From Euclidia mi (lineage: Eukaryota; Arthropoda; Insecta; Lepidoptera; Erebidae), in NCBI GenBank assembly GCA_944739405.2, contig OX123193.2:25223516-25287515 (forward strand): a DNA stretch of 64,000 bases. The letters run 5' to 3'. The notes under the pieces were generated by a model, which did no database searches, had not been told where the DNA came from, and worked only from the letters and a program-made list of their open reading frames with translations. Position numbers and translations under genes: made by a program. Within the stretch, counting starts at the first letter, position 1. Every line of letters begins with the position of its first letter. Positions 47,201-62,200 of the stretch are shown here, piece by piece.

Positions 47201-50200
47201 CGTGGTCATACCTGTGCGGCGACATGTCGAGGCTGCTGTCGGGCGTGGTGGGCGGCGTGTTGTCGATGAGCGGGCGCGTGCGGGCCCAGCCGCCGCCCCC
47301 CTCCCGCGCCTCCCGCACACCCTCCCGCGCCGCGCCCGCGCTGGGCCCGCCGCCCGCCGCCGCCTCGCCCGCGTTAGCCCCCGAGCCCGCGCCCGCGCTC
47401 GACCGGGACCCACTCTCCCCGCGGCGATCATCTACACAATACATGCAAGGAAATTAGATAATCTTGTTTTCGTCCTAATTTAAGAGAAGTGACAGTGAAA
47501 ATAAACATGGTTACCGCGGTAATGATTTCTATACAAAATAAAGAAATTAATTAAAAAAAGTGATAAAAATTAAAAACCAACATCAAATTAAAATATTAAT
47601 TTTTAATATTTATTATTAAGTATGAAATTGAATATATAATAAATATTTATGAAAATAAATGAACAAACGGAATTAATTTTTTTAATAAAAATAATATGAT
47701 AATATTTTTAATGATGCTAAAGAAGTATAACTTCTCACGCGCGTACATAGGTACACGCATTTTAATTTATTTACATCTCTCATGTTCGGTAAGTAGGTTC
47801 CTATTACCTCCAAATGGGGCTTGTAGGTGACTAATTAGCGCTCTAGGGTAATAATGTAGCTAGAAAAGCCCTAGGGCGGTAAGTAATAAAAAAAAAAACA
47901 CTTCTTTCTTTCAAAAAGTTCGCGTACACCTAACCATCATACTGGCAATAGACATCATGCATTCAGCCTAATGACCAAAGAGGTCGCTTTGCTATTCAGC
48001 CTTGTCTTCGTGTGAGTATAAGTATAATAGTCATCAATTTTAAAGAACGGCGAAGCTCAATTTTGTTCTTGAAAAAAATATTAAAAAGTTCTTTACTTGA
48101 TTCTTTTTAATAAAAAAAAAAAGGCGGGAATAGAAAACTTTTACTTTAAATATTGTTTGTTTTTGGGATTTTTTTATAATTAAGTACGTGCTAATTAGAA
48201 AAAAGCATGAGTTTTTCAAGTGATGAAGATATAAGCTGCACTTGTAATGCCGATTTTTTTCTACTTACCTCACAATCGAGATGTAAAGCAGAATAGTTAG
48301 CTCGGGTGTAAGCACCAATTGCACCCTCGAACTATAGGCGCCCTCGCTGCGCTCGGGCGCCTAAATATCTCGGGCTGCAATTGATGCCTTACAGCCCTTG
48401 GCTACTAATCTACTATTATTTTTTCGACATTTTATTTATTTCTCTTTCTTTATGATACGGCATTGAAAATACGAACAACTCTTAATTTTCACCCTTTTAA
48501 CACCAACACCTTTTTTCAATAGCCATCTTAGTAAGTTAATCATATTACTAGATCAGTCATACGCGCCAGACGCATATTGGAGTAAAAAAATCGTTTCACA
48601 GCGTTATATTAGTTAAAAAATTCAGCAATTTCACAGTGTTAGTTATACAATACTCATCCGTTATTTGTATGAAATTTTATATTTTTCAAACTCCTAAGTC
48701 ATAATGGTGGTCAAACCCAAACATTTTTTTTTCGGTATAATTTTTTATTTCCATTTCTTTATGATGTTGCATTAATAGTACAAACAACCCTTAATTTGCC
48801 CACATTTAACACAAACCCCTATTTTTAATGGTCGTATTAGTAGTTGAATCATATTACTAGATCAGAGTTGTCCACGACAGGTGCAAACTGGTTTTAAAAA
48901 GTCGTTTCACAGTGTTAGTCACAAGTCACAGTACTCCTTTGAAACAGCTGTACCGCTTTGCATGAAATTTTATATGTATATTCTTTAGGTCTGGTCGTAA
49001 TCTATTTTTCAAACCCCTAAGTCATAAGGGTGGTCCAACCTAAACATATACTTACTTTTTTATTTTTTGGTCAATTTCTTAAGCCCTGATGGATGGATGA
49101 ATGAACGAATGGATGGTTGAAAAAAAAGGAATGAGAAAAAAGGCCTTAAAAAGGCGATACGGAGTTCGCCGGGTCAGCTAGTACTAATATATATAGAACT
49201 AATCTCAAGAACTACTGGTGGTATAAGAAGTACTATTTGAAAAAAAAAAACATGCATGAGCGGGTATTTTGTCCGAATAGTTTAGAGACGCTAACTGTTT
49301 ATCTTGGGTTACTTGTAAATCAATGGCTATAGTATTAGTAATATGATGTAGTTACCTCGTTCATTGTTGAGGGGTTTGTGCGTGTGGTGCGGCGGCGCGG
49401 AGGCGAAGGGCATGTGCAGGCGGTGGCGCGGCGGCGCGGGCTCGGCGTCGGGCGCGGGCGAGCCGGGGATGGTCTCCTCGCACAGCAGCAGCGACAGGTT
49501 GCTGTCGTCCTCGCCCGCTGCTGCCGGGCCCGCTACCGCTACCGCGCCCGCTGCCACGCGACCGCTGCCCGCTACTACTACGCTCGCACCTGAGACATTA
49601 TCATAGCACAGATTAATGGCAATCCATACTTCGTCTTCTTTCTTTTCGGGTGAGTGTGTGGCCAACTCAGGTACGATTCTTGTCCTGAGACAAGAACCGA
49701 GACCGACAGCATTACGTACCCTCCGAAGTACGGTAGCGCTCTAATGTAAGCCATAGAGGACGGCTAAAGATAAGGTGAGCAGATGTGGTCACAATAGATA
49801 TTACCATCTGCGATGTATTTGACACCTAAGTGTCCAATCGAGCAAAGTGAAGTAAAGATGAGATGGACAGATATGATCACAGAAGATATAACCATCTGTT
49901 ATTTATCTGACACTGAAGCGTCCAATTGAGCAAAGTGAACTAAAGATGAGGTGGACAGATATAATCACAAAAGATATAACCATCTGTCATGTATCTGATA
50001 CTGAAGCGTCCAATCGAGCAAAGTGAACTAAAGATGAGGTGGACGCATATGATCACAAAAGATATAACCATCTGTCATGTATCTGACATTGAAGCCTCCA
50101 ATCGAGCAAAGTGACCTAAAGATGAGTTGGACAGATATGATCACAAAAGATATGACCACCTGTCATGTATCTGACATTGAAGCCTCCAATCGAGCAAAGT

Positions 50201-53200
50201 GACCTAAAGATGAGTTGGACAGATATGATCACAAAAGATATGACCACCTGTCATGTATCTGACATTGAAGCCTCCAATCGAGCAAAGTGACCTAAAGATG
50301 AGTTGGACAGATATGATCACAAAAGATATGACCACCTGTCATGTATCTGACATTGAAGCGTCCAATCGAGCAAAGTGACCTAAAGATGAGTTGGACAGAT
50401 ATGATCACAAAAGATATGACCACCTGTCATGTATCTGACATTGAAGCCTCCAATCGAGCAAAGTGACCTAAAGATGAGTTGGACAGATATGACCACCTGT
50501 CATGTATCTGACATTGAAGCCTCCAATCGAGCAAAGTGACCTAAAGATGAGTTGAGACAGATATGATCACAAAAGATATAACCATCTGTCATGTATCTGA
50601 CATTGAAGCCTCCAATCGAGCAAAGTGACCTAAAGATGAGTTGAGACAGATATGATCACAAAAGATATAACCATCTGTCATGTATCTGACATTGAAGCCT
50701 CCAATCGAGCAAAGTGACCTAAAGATGAGTTGGACAGATATGACCACCTGTCATGTATCTGACATTGAAGCCTCCAATCGAGCAAAGTGACCTAAAGATG
50801 AGTTGAGACAGATATGATCACAAAAGATATAACCATCTGTCATGTATCTGACATTGAAGCCTCCAATCGAGCAAAGTGACCTAAAGATGAGTTGGACAGA
50901 TATGACCACCTGTCATGTATCTGACATTGAAGCCTCCAATCGAGCAAAGTGACCTAAAGATGAGTTGGACAGATATGATCACAAAAGATATAACCATCTG
51001 TCATGTATCTGACATTGAAGCCTCCAATCGAGCAAAGTGACCTAAAGATGAGTTGGACAGATATGATCACAAAAGATATGACCACCTGTCATGTATCTGA
51101 CATTGAAGCGTCCAATCGAGCAAAGTGACCTAAAGATGAGTTGGACAGATATGATCACAAAAGATATAACCATCTGTCATGTATCTGACATTGAAGCCTC
51201 CAATCGAGCAAAGTGACCTAAAGATGAGTTGAGACAGATATGATCACAAAAGATATAACCATCTGTCATGTATCTGACATTGAAGCCTCCAATCGAGCAA
51301 AGTGACCTAAAGATGAGTTGGACAGATATGATCACAAAAGATATAACCATCTGTCATGTATCTGACATTGAAGCCTCCAATCGAGCAAAGTGACCTAAAG
51401 ATGAGTTGGACAGATATGATCACAAAAGATATGACCACCTGTCATGTATCTGACATTGAAGCCTCCAATCGAGCAAAGTGACCTAAAGATGAGTTGAGAC
51501 AGATATGATCACAAAAGATATAACCATCTGTCATGTATCTGACATTGAAGCCTCCAATCGAGCAAAGTGACCTAAAGATGAGTTGGACAGATATGATCAC
51601 AAAAGATATGACCACCTGTCATGTATCTGACATTGAAGCGTCCAATCGAGCAAAGTGACCTAAAGATGAGTTGGACAGATATAATCACAAAAGATATAAC
51701 CATCTGTCATGTATCTGACATTGAAGCCTCCAATCGAGCAAAGTGACCTAAAGATGAGTTGGACAGATATGATCACAAAAGATATAACCATCTGTCATGT
51801 ATCTGACATTGAAGCCTCCAATCGAGCAAAGTGACCTAAAGATGAGTTGGACAGATATGACCACCTGTCATGTATCTGACATTGAAGCCTCCAATCGAGC
51901 AAAGTGACCTAAAGATGAGTTGGACAGATATGATCACAAAAGATATAACCATCTGTCATGTATCTGACATTGAAGCCTCCAATCGAGCAAAGTGACCTAA
52001 AGATGAGTTGGACAGATATGATCACAAAAGATATAACCATCTGTCATGTATCTGACATTGAAGCCTCCAATCGAGCAAAGTGACCTAAAGATGAGTTGGA
52101 CAGATATGATCACAAAAGATATAACCATCTGTCATGTATCTGACATTGAAGCCTCCAATCGAGCAAAGTGACCTAAAGATGAGTTGAGACAGATATGATC
52201 ACAAAAGATATGACCACCTGTCATGTATCTGACATTGAAGCCTCCAATCGAGCAAAGTGACCTAAAGATGAGTTGGACAGATATGATCACAAAAGATATA
52301 ACCATCTGTCATGTATCTGACATTGAAGCCTCCAATCGAGCAAAGTGACCTAAAGATGAGTTGGACAGATATGATCACAAAAGATATAACCATCTGTCAT
52401 GTATCTGACATTGAAGCCTCCAATCGAGCAAAGTGACCTAAAGATGAGTTGGACAGATATGATCACAAAAGATATGACCACCTGTCATGTATCTGACACT
52501 GAAGCGTCAAATCGAGCAAAGTGAATTAAAGATTAAGTAGACTGATATGATCAAAACATATGACCATCGGCAATGAATCTGACACTGACGCGTCTCCGAG
52601 CAAAGTGAAAAGAAAACAAACCTCACTATCAGATAGAAATAATAATTAGTGTCCGACCGAAACTAGTTTTTCAGCCGAAACCGAAACTTACCGAAACATG
52701 TTACAAATTTATATTGATACTAAAATCTAGTGTAATGTACACTAGATTTTAGTATCAATATTCTAAATGCCCATTCATTTTCATAATTATACGTACAGAT
52801 AGTTACATAGGTAACTACTAGTGTTAAATGAAATAAAAAGACATGCATCCAGAATAAGAAGAAGCCCTTGAAGAGCAAAAGAGTCGATCGTGACATCGGA
52901 GGGATAGCTCCTACGCTGGCAGGAGCGCTTTGATAAAATCTTCCGAGCTTCGAACGACCCTGTGATTCCGATCACTTCCGAAGTTTTGCCCGCACAGAAC
53001 ATCCACATTGATGTTTCTCCACTCACTGAAGGGGATGTAGTGAAAACCATCAGATCACTTCAGCATGGCAAAGCACTATGAATCGACCGCATCACGGATG
53101 AAATGTCAAAAGTGGACGTTTCTACCGTTACGAACGCTCTGACACACCTATTGCGAAAAATCAGGGCAGCCGAGGAGCTACCCGACGATTGGAAGAAAGG

Positions 53201-56200
53201 CCTCCTCACACAGATTATTGAGGGTTGTTGAACCTCTCCTTCGCAAAGAGCAGGCTGGTTTCCCAGCAGATCGTGCACGGACCAGATCAATACCTTGCGC
53301 ATAATCCCATAGCAGGCACCAGAATGGCAGAGGAAAATCTATTCGATCTCAGTGGATTACGAAAAAGCCTTCGATACGCTGAGGTGGACTTATATCTGGG
53401 ACCAGCTACGTGAAATCGCGGTCCCCAAAAAGATTACTAACCTGAATAAAACCATCTACAGGAAGTACTCTTGCAGAGTTACTTACGACAGTCTTGTTTT
53501 GGGGGTCATACCAGTTCTCACTCATCTATACTCTTACTTGTCATCCACGATGGCATCATGCTCTCATTCTCTGACTAAGGACGGACGGAGAGGGGACTGA
53601 AAATCAACACCAGGAAGAACTAAGAAATGAGCTGCGGCGCAAGCTCTTTGCCGTTGCTCATTGACACAGTGGCTGTAGAAAAGTCATCTCGGTAGCGTAG
53701 TTTCAGAAACTGGAGGGGCCGACGAGAGGACATCCCCTCTAAAATCGTTAAAGCGAGAGCACCTTCACAAGGGTCCGTACTGTGTGGCAATCGCGGAAAT
53801 TGACTAGGAGAGTTAAGCTCAAGATATTCCGGTCCAAAGTTACAACTGTCTTGCTGTACGCATGCGAGACGTGGAATCTCACAAAAGACATCGTCTTTAG
53901 GTCGTCGTCAACCGCTGCCATCGCCATATTGTCGCTGTTAACTGGCTCAAGGCAATGTCAAACAAAGAGCTGTGGGAACACTGCTGTGTGACTTCGATCG
54001 ATTATGGCAAGTGCAAATGAATCGACCACACGTTCCGAAGGGACCCTGAACATATACCAAGTCAAGCCCAAGACTGGAATCCCCAAAGAAAGCGAAAACG
54101 TGGCCGACCTAAACACAACTGGCGGCGGACAATCGTCGCAGAGCCGCAAAACATAGGTAAGACCTGGAGCGAAATGAAGCAAGAAGCTCAAGACCGAACG
54201 GCATGGCACTAGGGGACTCTGACCCATCTAGAGGAAAGGGATCTTAATCTTCATAGTATCTTCTTAATTGTTTGGGAAGTAAAAATATTTAAAATAACAT
54301 GAAAGAATTTAAACCAACGACAATTGCATATTGACCCCTAAATGCCAGTAAAATGAAAATTGAGAATATTTCTTTTGTTTGTCGCTTAAAAATAAAACTC
54401 ATAACAATTTATTTGAATCATATAATATAAACTATTGGCATTAAAATGAAATTATAAATAACATTAATAACAGAAGTACTTACAACTACGACGATTAAAA
54501 AACCCCAACTTAATCCATTAACGATAGAACCACGCATGAAAATTCACGAACACAGGAGTTTCGGTACGGCCGAAAGTTTCGGCCACTTTTGGCCGAAGCC
54601 GAAACTAAAACCGAAACTAGATTTTTGGCCGAAACCGAAACTTTCGGTCGGTCACTAATAATAATGCTTCGAAGAGAGGGAGAGACATTAAGGGCCATCC
54701 AAAAATTATCAGAAAAGCCTGCTGCGATAAGAATGGAAGAATTTTTTAAAAAAATTATGAAAATCGTGGCACGAAATTTATGGATGGTCCAGTGTCTCTG
54801 TAGCTAAGTGGCTCAATGAACCGTTAAATTTATAGAAAACCGTGAGACTAGACGGTGCTGTTCAACTAATTAAACTAACAAGTTGGCTGCATAAGCCATA
54901 AGTATTCAATATCAATAGGTACGTAACTTTGATGAATCAAACTAAAACTGGTACGTACTGTGTTTCCTCTCATTCTTGCAGGCGTCCTCGAGCATGAGCA
55001 GCGACTCAGCTCCGCTCCACTCGCCGAGCGACTTGCCGGCGTGCAGCGCGCGCGTGGCGGCGCTGGCGGCGGCCGCCGCGCCCACCGCCTCCGAGCTGCC
55101 GCCCGAGCCCGAGCCCCACTCCTCCACCGACAGCTTGTCGATTATTAACCTGCATAACCACCACAACACATTATCATATTGTACACTACTAACTATTCGT
55201 AAATTATCGCGTTCACGTCAAGCTTTCGGTCCCGGCTGTCATGAAGATCTTTGACAGTCTTTATAGGGAGTTATTAAAACTAACCCTAGTCCAAACATGG
55301 AATATAGTTATCTCTTTGGGTTTCGGAGTTCCGTCAAGCATTCGCTCTGCAGAAAAGATTATATGCACTGCATATTTGCTATTCTATTCGCTATTTGTCT
55401 AACTGGATTTGATTGCATAATATGCAGTCAAATCCGGTTAGACTAATAGCGGACCCCGGGTTATAACTATGATAACGCTAGGACGATGATGACTGTACAC
55501 TAGTAAGAGTGTTGCGTGGTTATAAAAGATGTAGCGACAAGCATCAAGAAAGGCATGTTAAGATTGTTTGGGCACATGGAGAGGATGACGAATGACTGAC
55601 AAATATAATGGTTTAAGAGGATAATGGTTTAAGAACTTTTGGGAATTGCCTAAATTGCTGACTGGGTATTTCGTTCAACGGACTAATCGCAGCTGAAGTG
55701 CATTATTTTGTTAGCTAATAGCAAAAGAAATCGGTCACAAAATAGCTCACCTTCTGTCAGAGTCATCGGAATCACTAGATTCGCTCCTATCCTCGGCGGG
55801 GAAGGCCGGCAGAGGCAGGCTGGCTGCGGCCGCCGCAGCCGCTGACTGGTTTATCTGACTCGACAGCTTTTGTATCGTATCACTTAGCACTTTATTGTTC
55901 TTGCCGGGCACGCTTAGCGGCAAGTCCGCCACACTTTTCCTCCGTTCCAAAATGTTCAGAGGACTTTGTAACCGCGGCACTATCGGCTCGTCGGGCTTAG
56001 GCTTTTTAATATCGAGTGTGTCACGCTTTATGTCGATAAACGTCGGCGGCTCACCAAATATGGACTCTGAGGTACTCTCTGCAGCCTTTTTAACGGCATC
56101 GATTTTAACCAGCGGTTTCAGCGTGTCCGGTTTTGTTATAGATTTCAGTTCTGGAGATATTGGGGACAATTTGGTTTCAGGTTTGTTTAACTTGAGTGTA

Positions 56201-59200
56201 TCGGATTTAGGAGTCTCCGGACGATCTTCTGTAGGCGGAGGCGACATAGATAATCTTTTAGCACTGCTAATGGCTTTTAGAAGCTTTTCGGCTATTTTAG
56301 GACCTTCAGATTGTAGCAGGAAACCAGGTGGAGGCTCCGGTAGAACATCTATTCTAGCGGGACTGTCCGGCTCCGACTTGTCCTCTTCGGTGTCAATGAG
56401 TGGACTGGATGGCGGCTGAATCTTTGACGGCATTGTATCTATAATAGGAACAGGATCCATTTTCTTATCAATTTTAAGTTTAAGTGGATTTTCTTTGGGT
56501 TCCAGAATAGGTACTGATATATTGGGAAGTTTGCCTGGTTCCTCTTTTTTAGGTTCTTTCTTTGGCTCTTCTTTAGGAAGATCCAGAAGTTTCGTTTTTG
56601 GAAGTTCTAGGAGCTTTGTTTTAAGAGGTTCTTGAGGTTTCACTTTAGAAGGTTCTTGCGATTTAGTTTTAGGAGGTTCTGGAAGTTTCGATTTGGGATG
56701 TTCTTGAAGTTTCGTTTTAGAAGGTTCCTGAAGTTTTGCTTTAGAGGGTTCTTGAAGTTTCGTTTTAGAAGGTTCCTGAAGTTTTGCCTTAGAGAGTTCT
56801 TGAAGTTTTGCCTTAGAGGGTTCTTGAAGTTTCGCTTTAGAAGGTTCTTGAAGTTTCACTTTAGAAGTTTCTTGAGCTTTCGCTTTAGAAGGTTCTTGAA
56901 CTTTAGTTTTAGGAAGTTCTTGAGGTTTTGCTTTTGGAAGATCTAGAAGTTTTGTTTTTGAGGGTTCCTCTTTCTTTTTAGACTCAGTTGTAGGTGAGAT
57001 AGACGGAGTAGGTGAAGGCGTAGGATTGCCTGGGTTCGGGTTAGACGTTGAGGTTACGATAGGAGTGGGGGTAGGAATACGGGCCGGGGATGATATAGGA
57101 ATGGTTGTAGTAGAAGAAACATTAGTGATGGCAGTAGCTGTGGTGGTTGTAATACAAATCGTTACACTGGGAGTAGTGATATTCGTTTTAGGAAGTTGAA
57201 TTTCAGGTTTCTTTTGTGGCGGTGGTGTCTTAGGTGGTTCAGGCGTCTTTTCTTTAGGCGGTTCTTTGATCTCGACTTCCTCTTTAACTTTTAGCTCAGG
57301 TTCAGCCTCCATCGGTTCGTCTTTGATTTCTGGTTCCGGTGTTTTTGGTTCTTCAACAACTGGTAACACTGGGGTCGGATCTCTCTCCTCTTCCTTGATG
57401 GTTATATCATCTGGTTCATCGTCTGACGACTGTTCATCGTCAGCTGGACTATCTGGAGAATCATCTATTAATTCTCTCAGCTTGGACACTTTGCTTTTTT
57501 TGGAATAAGTTTCTTGATTCTTCGCTGGAGTGAAACCTTCAAAGGTGCCATCACCAGGGAATGAATCATCATCTAATGAGAAAAGTCCATCTTTGGAGTC
57601 TTCCTCGGGGGTCTGTCTGCCCAAGTCTCGTGAGCTACCGAAATCCCTAAACGGTGATAAGGAGGGTGACCTTAGAGAAGGTCTGGCTCGCATCGGATCT
57701 TCGGATATTTCTTCACTCAAAGATTTTGATAACGTAGACGTGTATTTGCTGGGAGAAATGTCGTCGAAAATGCGATGTGTGCGCTTTTTCTTTTCATCAT
57801 GCAGTTCTAGTTCGAAAGGTTCAGGCTCTTTGAACTCATATACGTCTTCTGCTTGTTTCTCTGCCTGTGGAGGTTCGGGCGGGAGCGGGTTTGACTGAGA
57901 AGTAGAAGCCGTCGCCTCTTTGTCAATACCTTCAGTTTTGACTGCCTCTTCAGTTTCCTGTTTTACAGTTTGTAGTCCCTTCAGCTCTGATCTAATTTCG
58001 TTTAGATCGTAATCTCGCCCCGTGACGTTAGGGCGAGGTTTCTTGGCTGGGGAGACGGTCGTTGGTGTCGAAATCGTCCTCACGGGCCTCTTGCGAGGCT
58101 TACTTGAGCTACTGCTGTCACTCGACTTGACATCTTTTGATCGTGATGGAGCTGCCAACAAACGAAAGTGTGTTAAATCATAGATCACAAAAACATCAAT
58201 AATTAATTGTACAAATTGCATACTTTTTAAGCCCGACTTTTCCTCTGACTTTTTAGGTAGTCTCTTGACATCTTCATCGCTCTCGGAATCGCTGTCGGAA
58301 TCCGAGCGTGCCGATGATTCTGCAATACCAAAATATAATAGCTGGTATTCCGAAACACATAAATAAATATTTATTTTACAAATTAAACTCTTACCTTCAG
58401 TCCTTTTAGTCCTTACTCGTCTACTAATACTTGTATTCTGAAAGAAGTAAAATATCGTTAAAATATCTTTAGCGGAAAATTTGTGATGGTGATGACATAA
58501 AGGATTTAAAAACAATCCAATTTTTTTTCAATGGCTTGTTATTTTCAATCAACAAAAATATTGTTATTTTATTATAAAATCACGAACTTCATGCAATAGC
58601 AAGATGTGTTTGTTTATAATTAGGTATGATTGTTTCTTTAAAAATAAATCACAAGTTATTTTTATTTTGTTTCTTCACAAATGAGATGTGTCAATAAAAT
58701 CTTAAAAAACTGTAGTAGTTAAGTGGTTTCAAAACAAATCTTTTCACTATACACTTTGTAATGGTGAACACAATATTCTGAAGATCTTCATGTGCTTGGG
58801 TATGGTAGCATGGGCTGTTTCGCAACTCCACGTCATGGCGTATATTTTGCGTGCCTGCATGTGCTTGTATTATTGTTACATTTGTTGGCAAACTAAAATA
58901 TATAACAAGCAAGGTAGTACAATCTCATGAGACGTCAATGAGTCATACCTTCTTGTTCCGCTGGTCGTGTTGCGTGACGTTGAGCGCGATGCGCTGCGGC
59001 TTGATCCACTCGTCGTAGCGCGTGTTCCAGCCCGTGTAGTGCACGCGCAACATGCCCTCCGACGACACCTCGATCACAATGAGCCATACCTTCTTGTTCC
59101 GCTGGTCGTGTTGCGTGACGTTGAGCGCGCGATGCGCTGCGGCTTGATCCACTCGTCGTAGCGCGTGTTCCAGCCCGTGTAGTGCACGCGCAACATGCCC

Positions 59201-62200
59201 TCCGACGACACCTCGATCACAATGAGCCATACCTTCTTGTTCCGCTGGTCGTGTTGCGTGACGTTGAGCGCGATGCGCTGCGGCTTGATCCACTCGTCGT
59301 AGCGCGTGTTCCAGCCCGTGTAGTGCACGCGCAACATGCCCTCCGACGACACCTCGATCACAATGAGCCATACCTTCTTGTTCCGCTGGTCGTGTTGCGT
59401 GACGTTGAGCGCGATGCGCTGCGGCTTGATCCACTCGTCGTAGCGCGTGTTCCAGCCCGTGTAGTGCACGCGCAACATGCCCTCCGACGACACCTCGATC
59501 ACAATGAGTCATACCTTCTTGTTCCGCTGGTCGTGTTGCGTGACGTTGAGCGCGATGCGCTGCGGCTTGATCCACTCGTCGTAGCGCGTGTTCCAGCCCG
59601 TGTAGTGCACGCGCAACATGCCCTCCGACGACACCTCGATCACAATGAGCCATACCTTCTTGTTCCGCTGGTCGTGTTGCGTGACGTTGAGCGCGCGATG
59701 CGCTGCGGCTTGATCCACTCGTCGTAGCGCGTGTTCCAGCCCGTGTAGTGCACGCGCAACATGCCCTCCGACGACACCTCGATCACAATGAGCCATACCT
59801 TCTTGTTCCGCTGGTCGTGTTGCGTGACGTTGAGCGCGATGCGCTGCGGCTTGATCCACTCGTCGTAGCGCGTGTTCCAGCCCGTGTAGTGCACGCGCAA
59901 CATGCCCTCCGACGACACCTCGATCACAATGAGCCATACCTTCTTGTTCCGCTGGTCGTGTTGCGTGACGTTGAGCGCGATGCGCTGCGGCTTGATCCAC
60001 TCGTCGTAGCGCGTGTTCCAGCCCGTGTAGTGCACGCGCAACATGCCCTCCGACGACACCTCGATCACAATGAGCCATACCTTCTTGTTCCGCTGGTCGT
60101 GTTGCGTGACGTTGAGCGCGCGATGCGCTGCGGCTTGATCCACTCGTCGTAGCGCGTGTTCCAGCCCGTGTAGTGCACGCGCAACATGCCCTCCGACGAC
60201 ACCTCGATCACAATGAGCCATACCTTCTTGTTCCGCTGGTCGTGTTGCGTGACGTTGAGCGCGCGATGCGCTGCGGCTTGATCCACTCGTCGTAGCGCGT
60301 GTTCCAGCCCGTGTAGTGCACGCGCAACATGCCCTCCGACGACACCTCGATCACAATGAGCCATACCTTCTTGTTCCGCTGGTCGTGTTGCGTGACGTTG
60401 AGCGCGCGATGCGCTGCGGCTTGATCCACTCGTCGTAGCGCGTGTTCCAGCCCGTGTAGTGCACGCGCAACATGCCCTCCGACGACACCTCGATCACAAT
60501 GAGCCATACCTTCTTGTTCCGCTGGTCGTGTTGCGTGACGTTGAGCGCGATGCGCTGCGGCTTGATCCACTCGTCGTAGCGCGTGTTCCAGCCCGTGTAG
60601 TGCACGCGCAACATGCCCTCCGACGACACCTCGATCACAATGAGCCATACCTTCTTGTTCCGCTGGTCGTGTTGCGTGACGTTGAGCGCGCGATGCGCTG
60701 CGGCTTGATCCACTCGTCGTAGCGCGTGTTCCAGCCCGTGTAGTGCACGCGCAACATGCCCTCCGACGACACCTCGATCACAATGAGCCATACCTTCTTG
60801 TTCCGCTGGTCGTGTTGCGTGACGTTGAGCGCGCGATGCGCTGCGGCTTGATCCACTCGTCGTAGCGCGTGTTCCAGCCCGTGTAGTGCACGCGCAACAT
60901 GCCCTCCGACGACACCTCGATCACAATGAGCCATACCTTCTTGTTCCGCTGGTCGTGTTGCGTGACGTTGAGCGCGATGCGCTGCGGCTTGATCCACTCG
61001 TCGTAGCGCGTGTTCCAGCCCGTGTAGTGCACGCGCAACATGCCCTCCGACGACACCTCGATCACAATGAGCCATACCTTCTTGTTCCGCTGGTCGTGTT
61101 GCGTGACGTTGAGCGCGCGATGCGCTGCGGCTTGATCCACTCGTCGTAGCGCGTGTTCCAGCCCGTGTAGTGCACGCGCAACATGCCCTCCGACGACACC
61201 TCGATCACAATGAGCCATACCTTCTTGTTCCGCTGGTCGTGTTGCGTGACGTTGAGCGCGATGCGCTGCGGCTTGATCCACTCGTCGTAGCGCGTGTTCC
61301 AGCCCGTGTAGTGCACGCGCAACATGCCCTCCGACGACACCTCGATCACAATGAGCCATACCTTCTTGTTCCGCTGGTCGTGTTGCGTGACGTTGAGCGC
61401 GATGCGCTGCGGCTTGATCCACTCGTCGTAGCGCGTGTTCCAGCCCGTGTAGTGCACGCGCAACATGCCCTCCGACGACACCTCGATCACAATGAGCCAT
61501 ACCTTCTTGTTCCGCTGGTCGTGTTGCGTGACGTTGAGCGCGATGCGCTGCGGCTTGATCCACTCGTCGTAGCGCGTGTTCCAGCCCGTGTAGTGCACGC
61601 GCAACATGCCCTCCGACGACACCTCGATCACAATGAGCCATACCTTCTTGTTCCGCTGGTCGTGTTGCGTGACGTTGAGCGCGATGCGCTGCGGCTTGAT
61701 CCACTCGTCGTAGCGCGTGTTCCAGCCCGTGTAGTGCACGCGCAACATGCCCTCCGACGACACCTCGATCACAATGAGCCATACCTTCTTGTTCCGCTGG
61801 TCGTGTTGCGTGACGTTGAGCGCGATGCGCTGCGGCTTGATCCACTCGTCGTAGCGCGTGTTCCAGCCCGTGTAGTGCACGCGCAACATGCCCTCCGACG
61901 ACACCTCGATCACAATGAGCCATACCTTCTTGTTCCGCTGGTCGTGTTGCGTGACGTTGAGCGCGCGATGCGCTGCGGCTTGATCCACTCGTCGTAGCGC
62001 GTGTTCCAGCCCGTGTAGTGCACGCGCAACATGCCCTCCGACGACACCTCGATCACAATGAGCCATACCTTCTTGTTCCGCTGGTCGTGTTGCGTGACGT
62101 TGAGCGCGATGCGCTGCGGCTTGATCCACTCGTCGTAGCGCGTGTTCCAGCCCGTGTAGTGCACGCGCAACATGCCCTCCGACGACACCTCGATCACAAT

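Noticed and set aside
49776..52612. CRISPR-like array
   Set aside because: The units abut with no unique spacers, and the locus is a eukaryotic intron; it is an ordinary satellite.
55895..57898. Plus-strand open frames opposite the large htk exon
   Set aside because: They are complementary shadows of a low-complexity coding exon, with no family resemblance or splice context.
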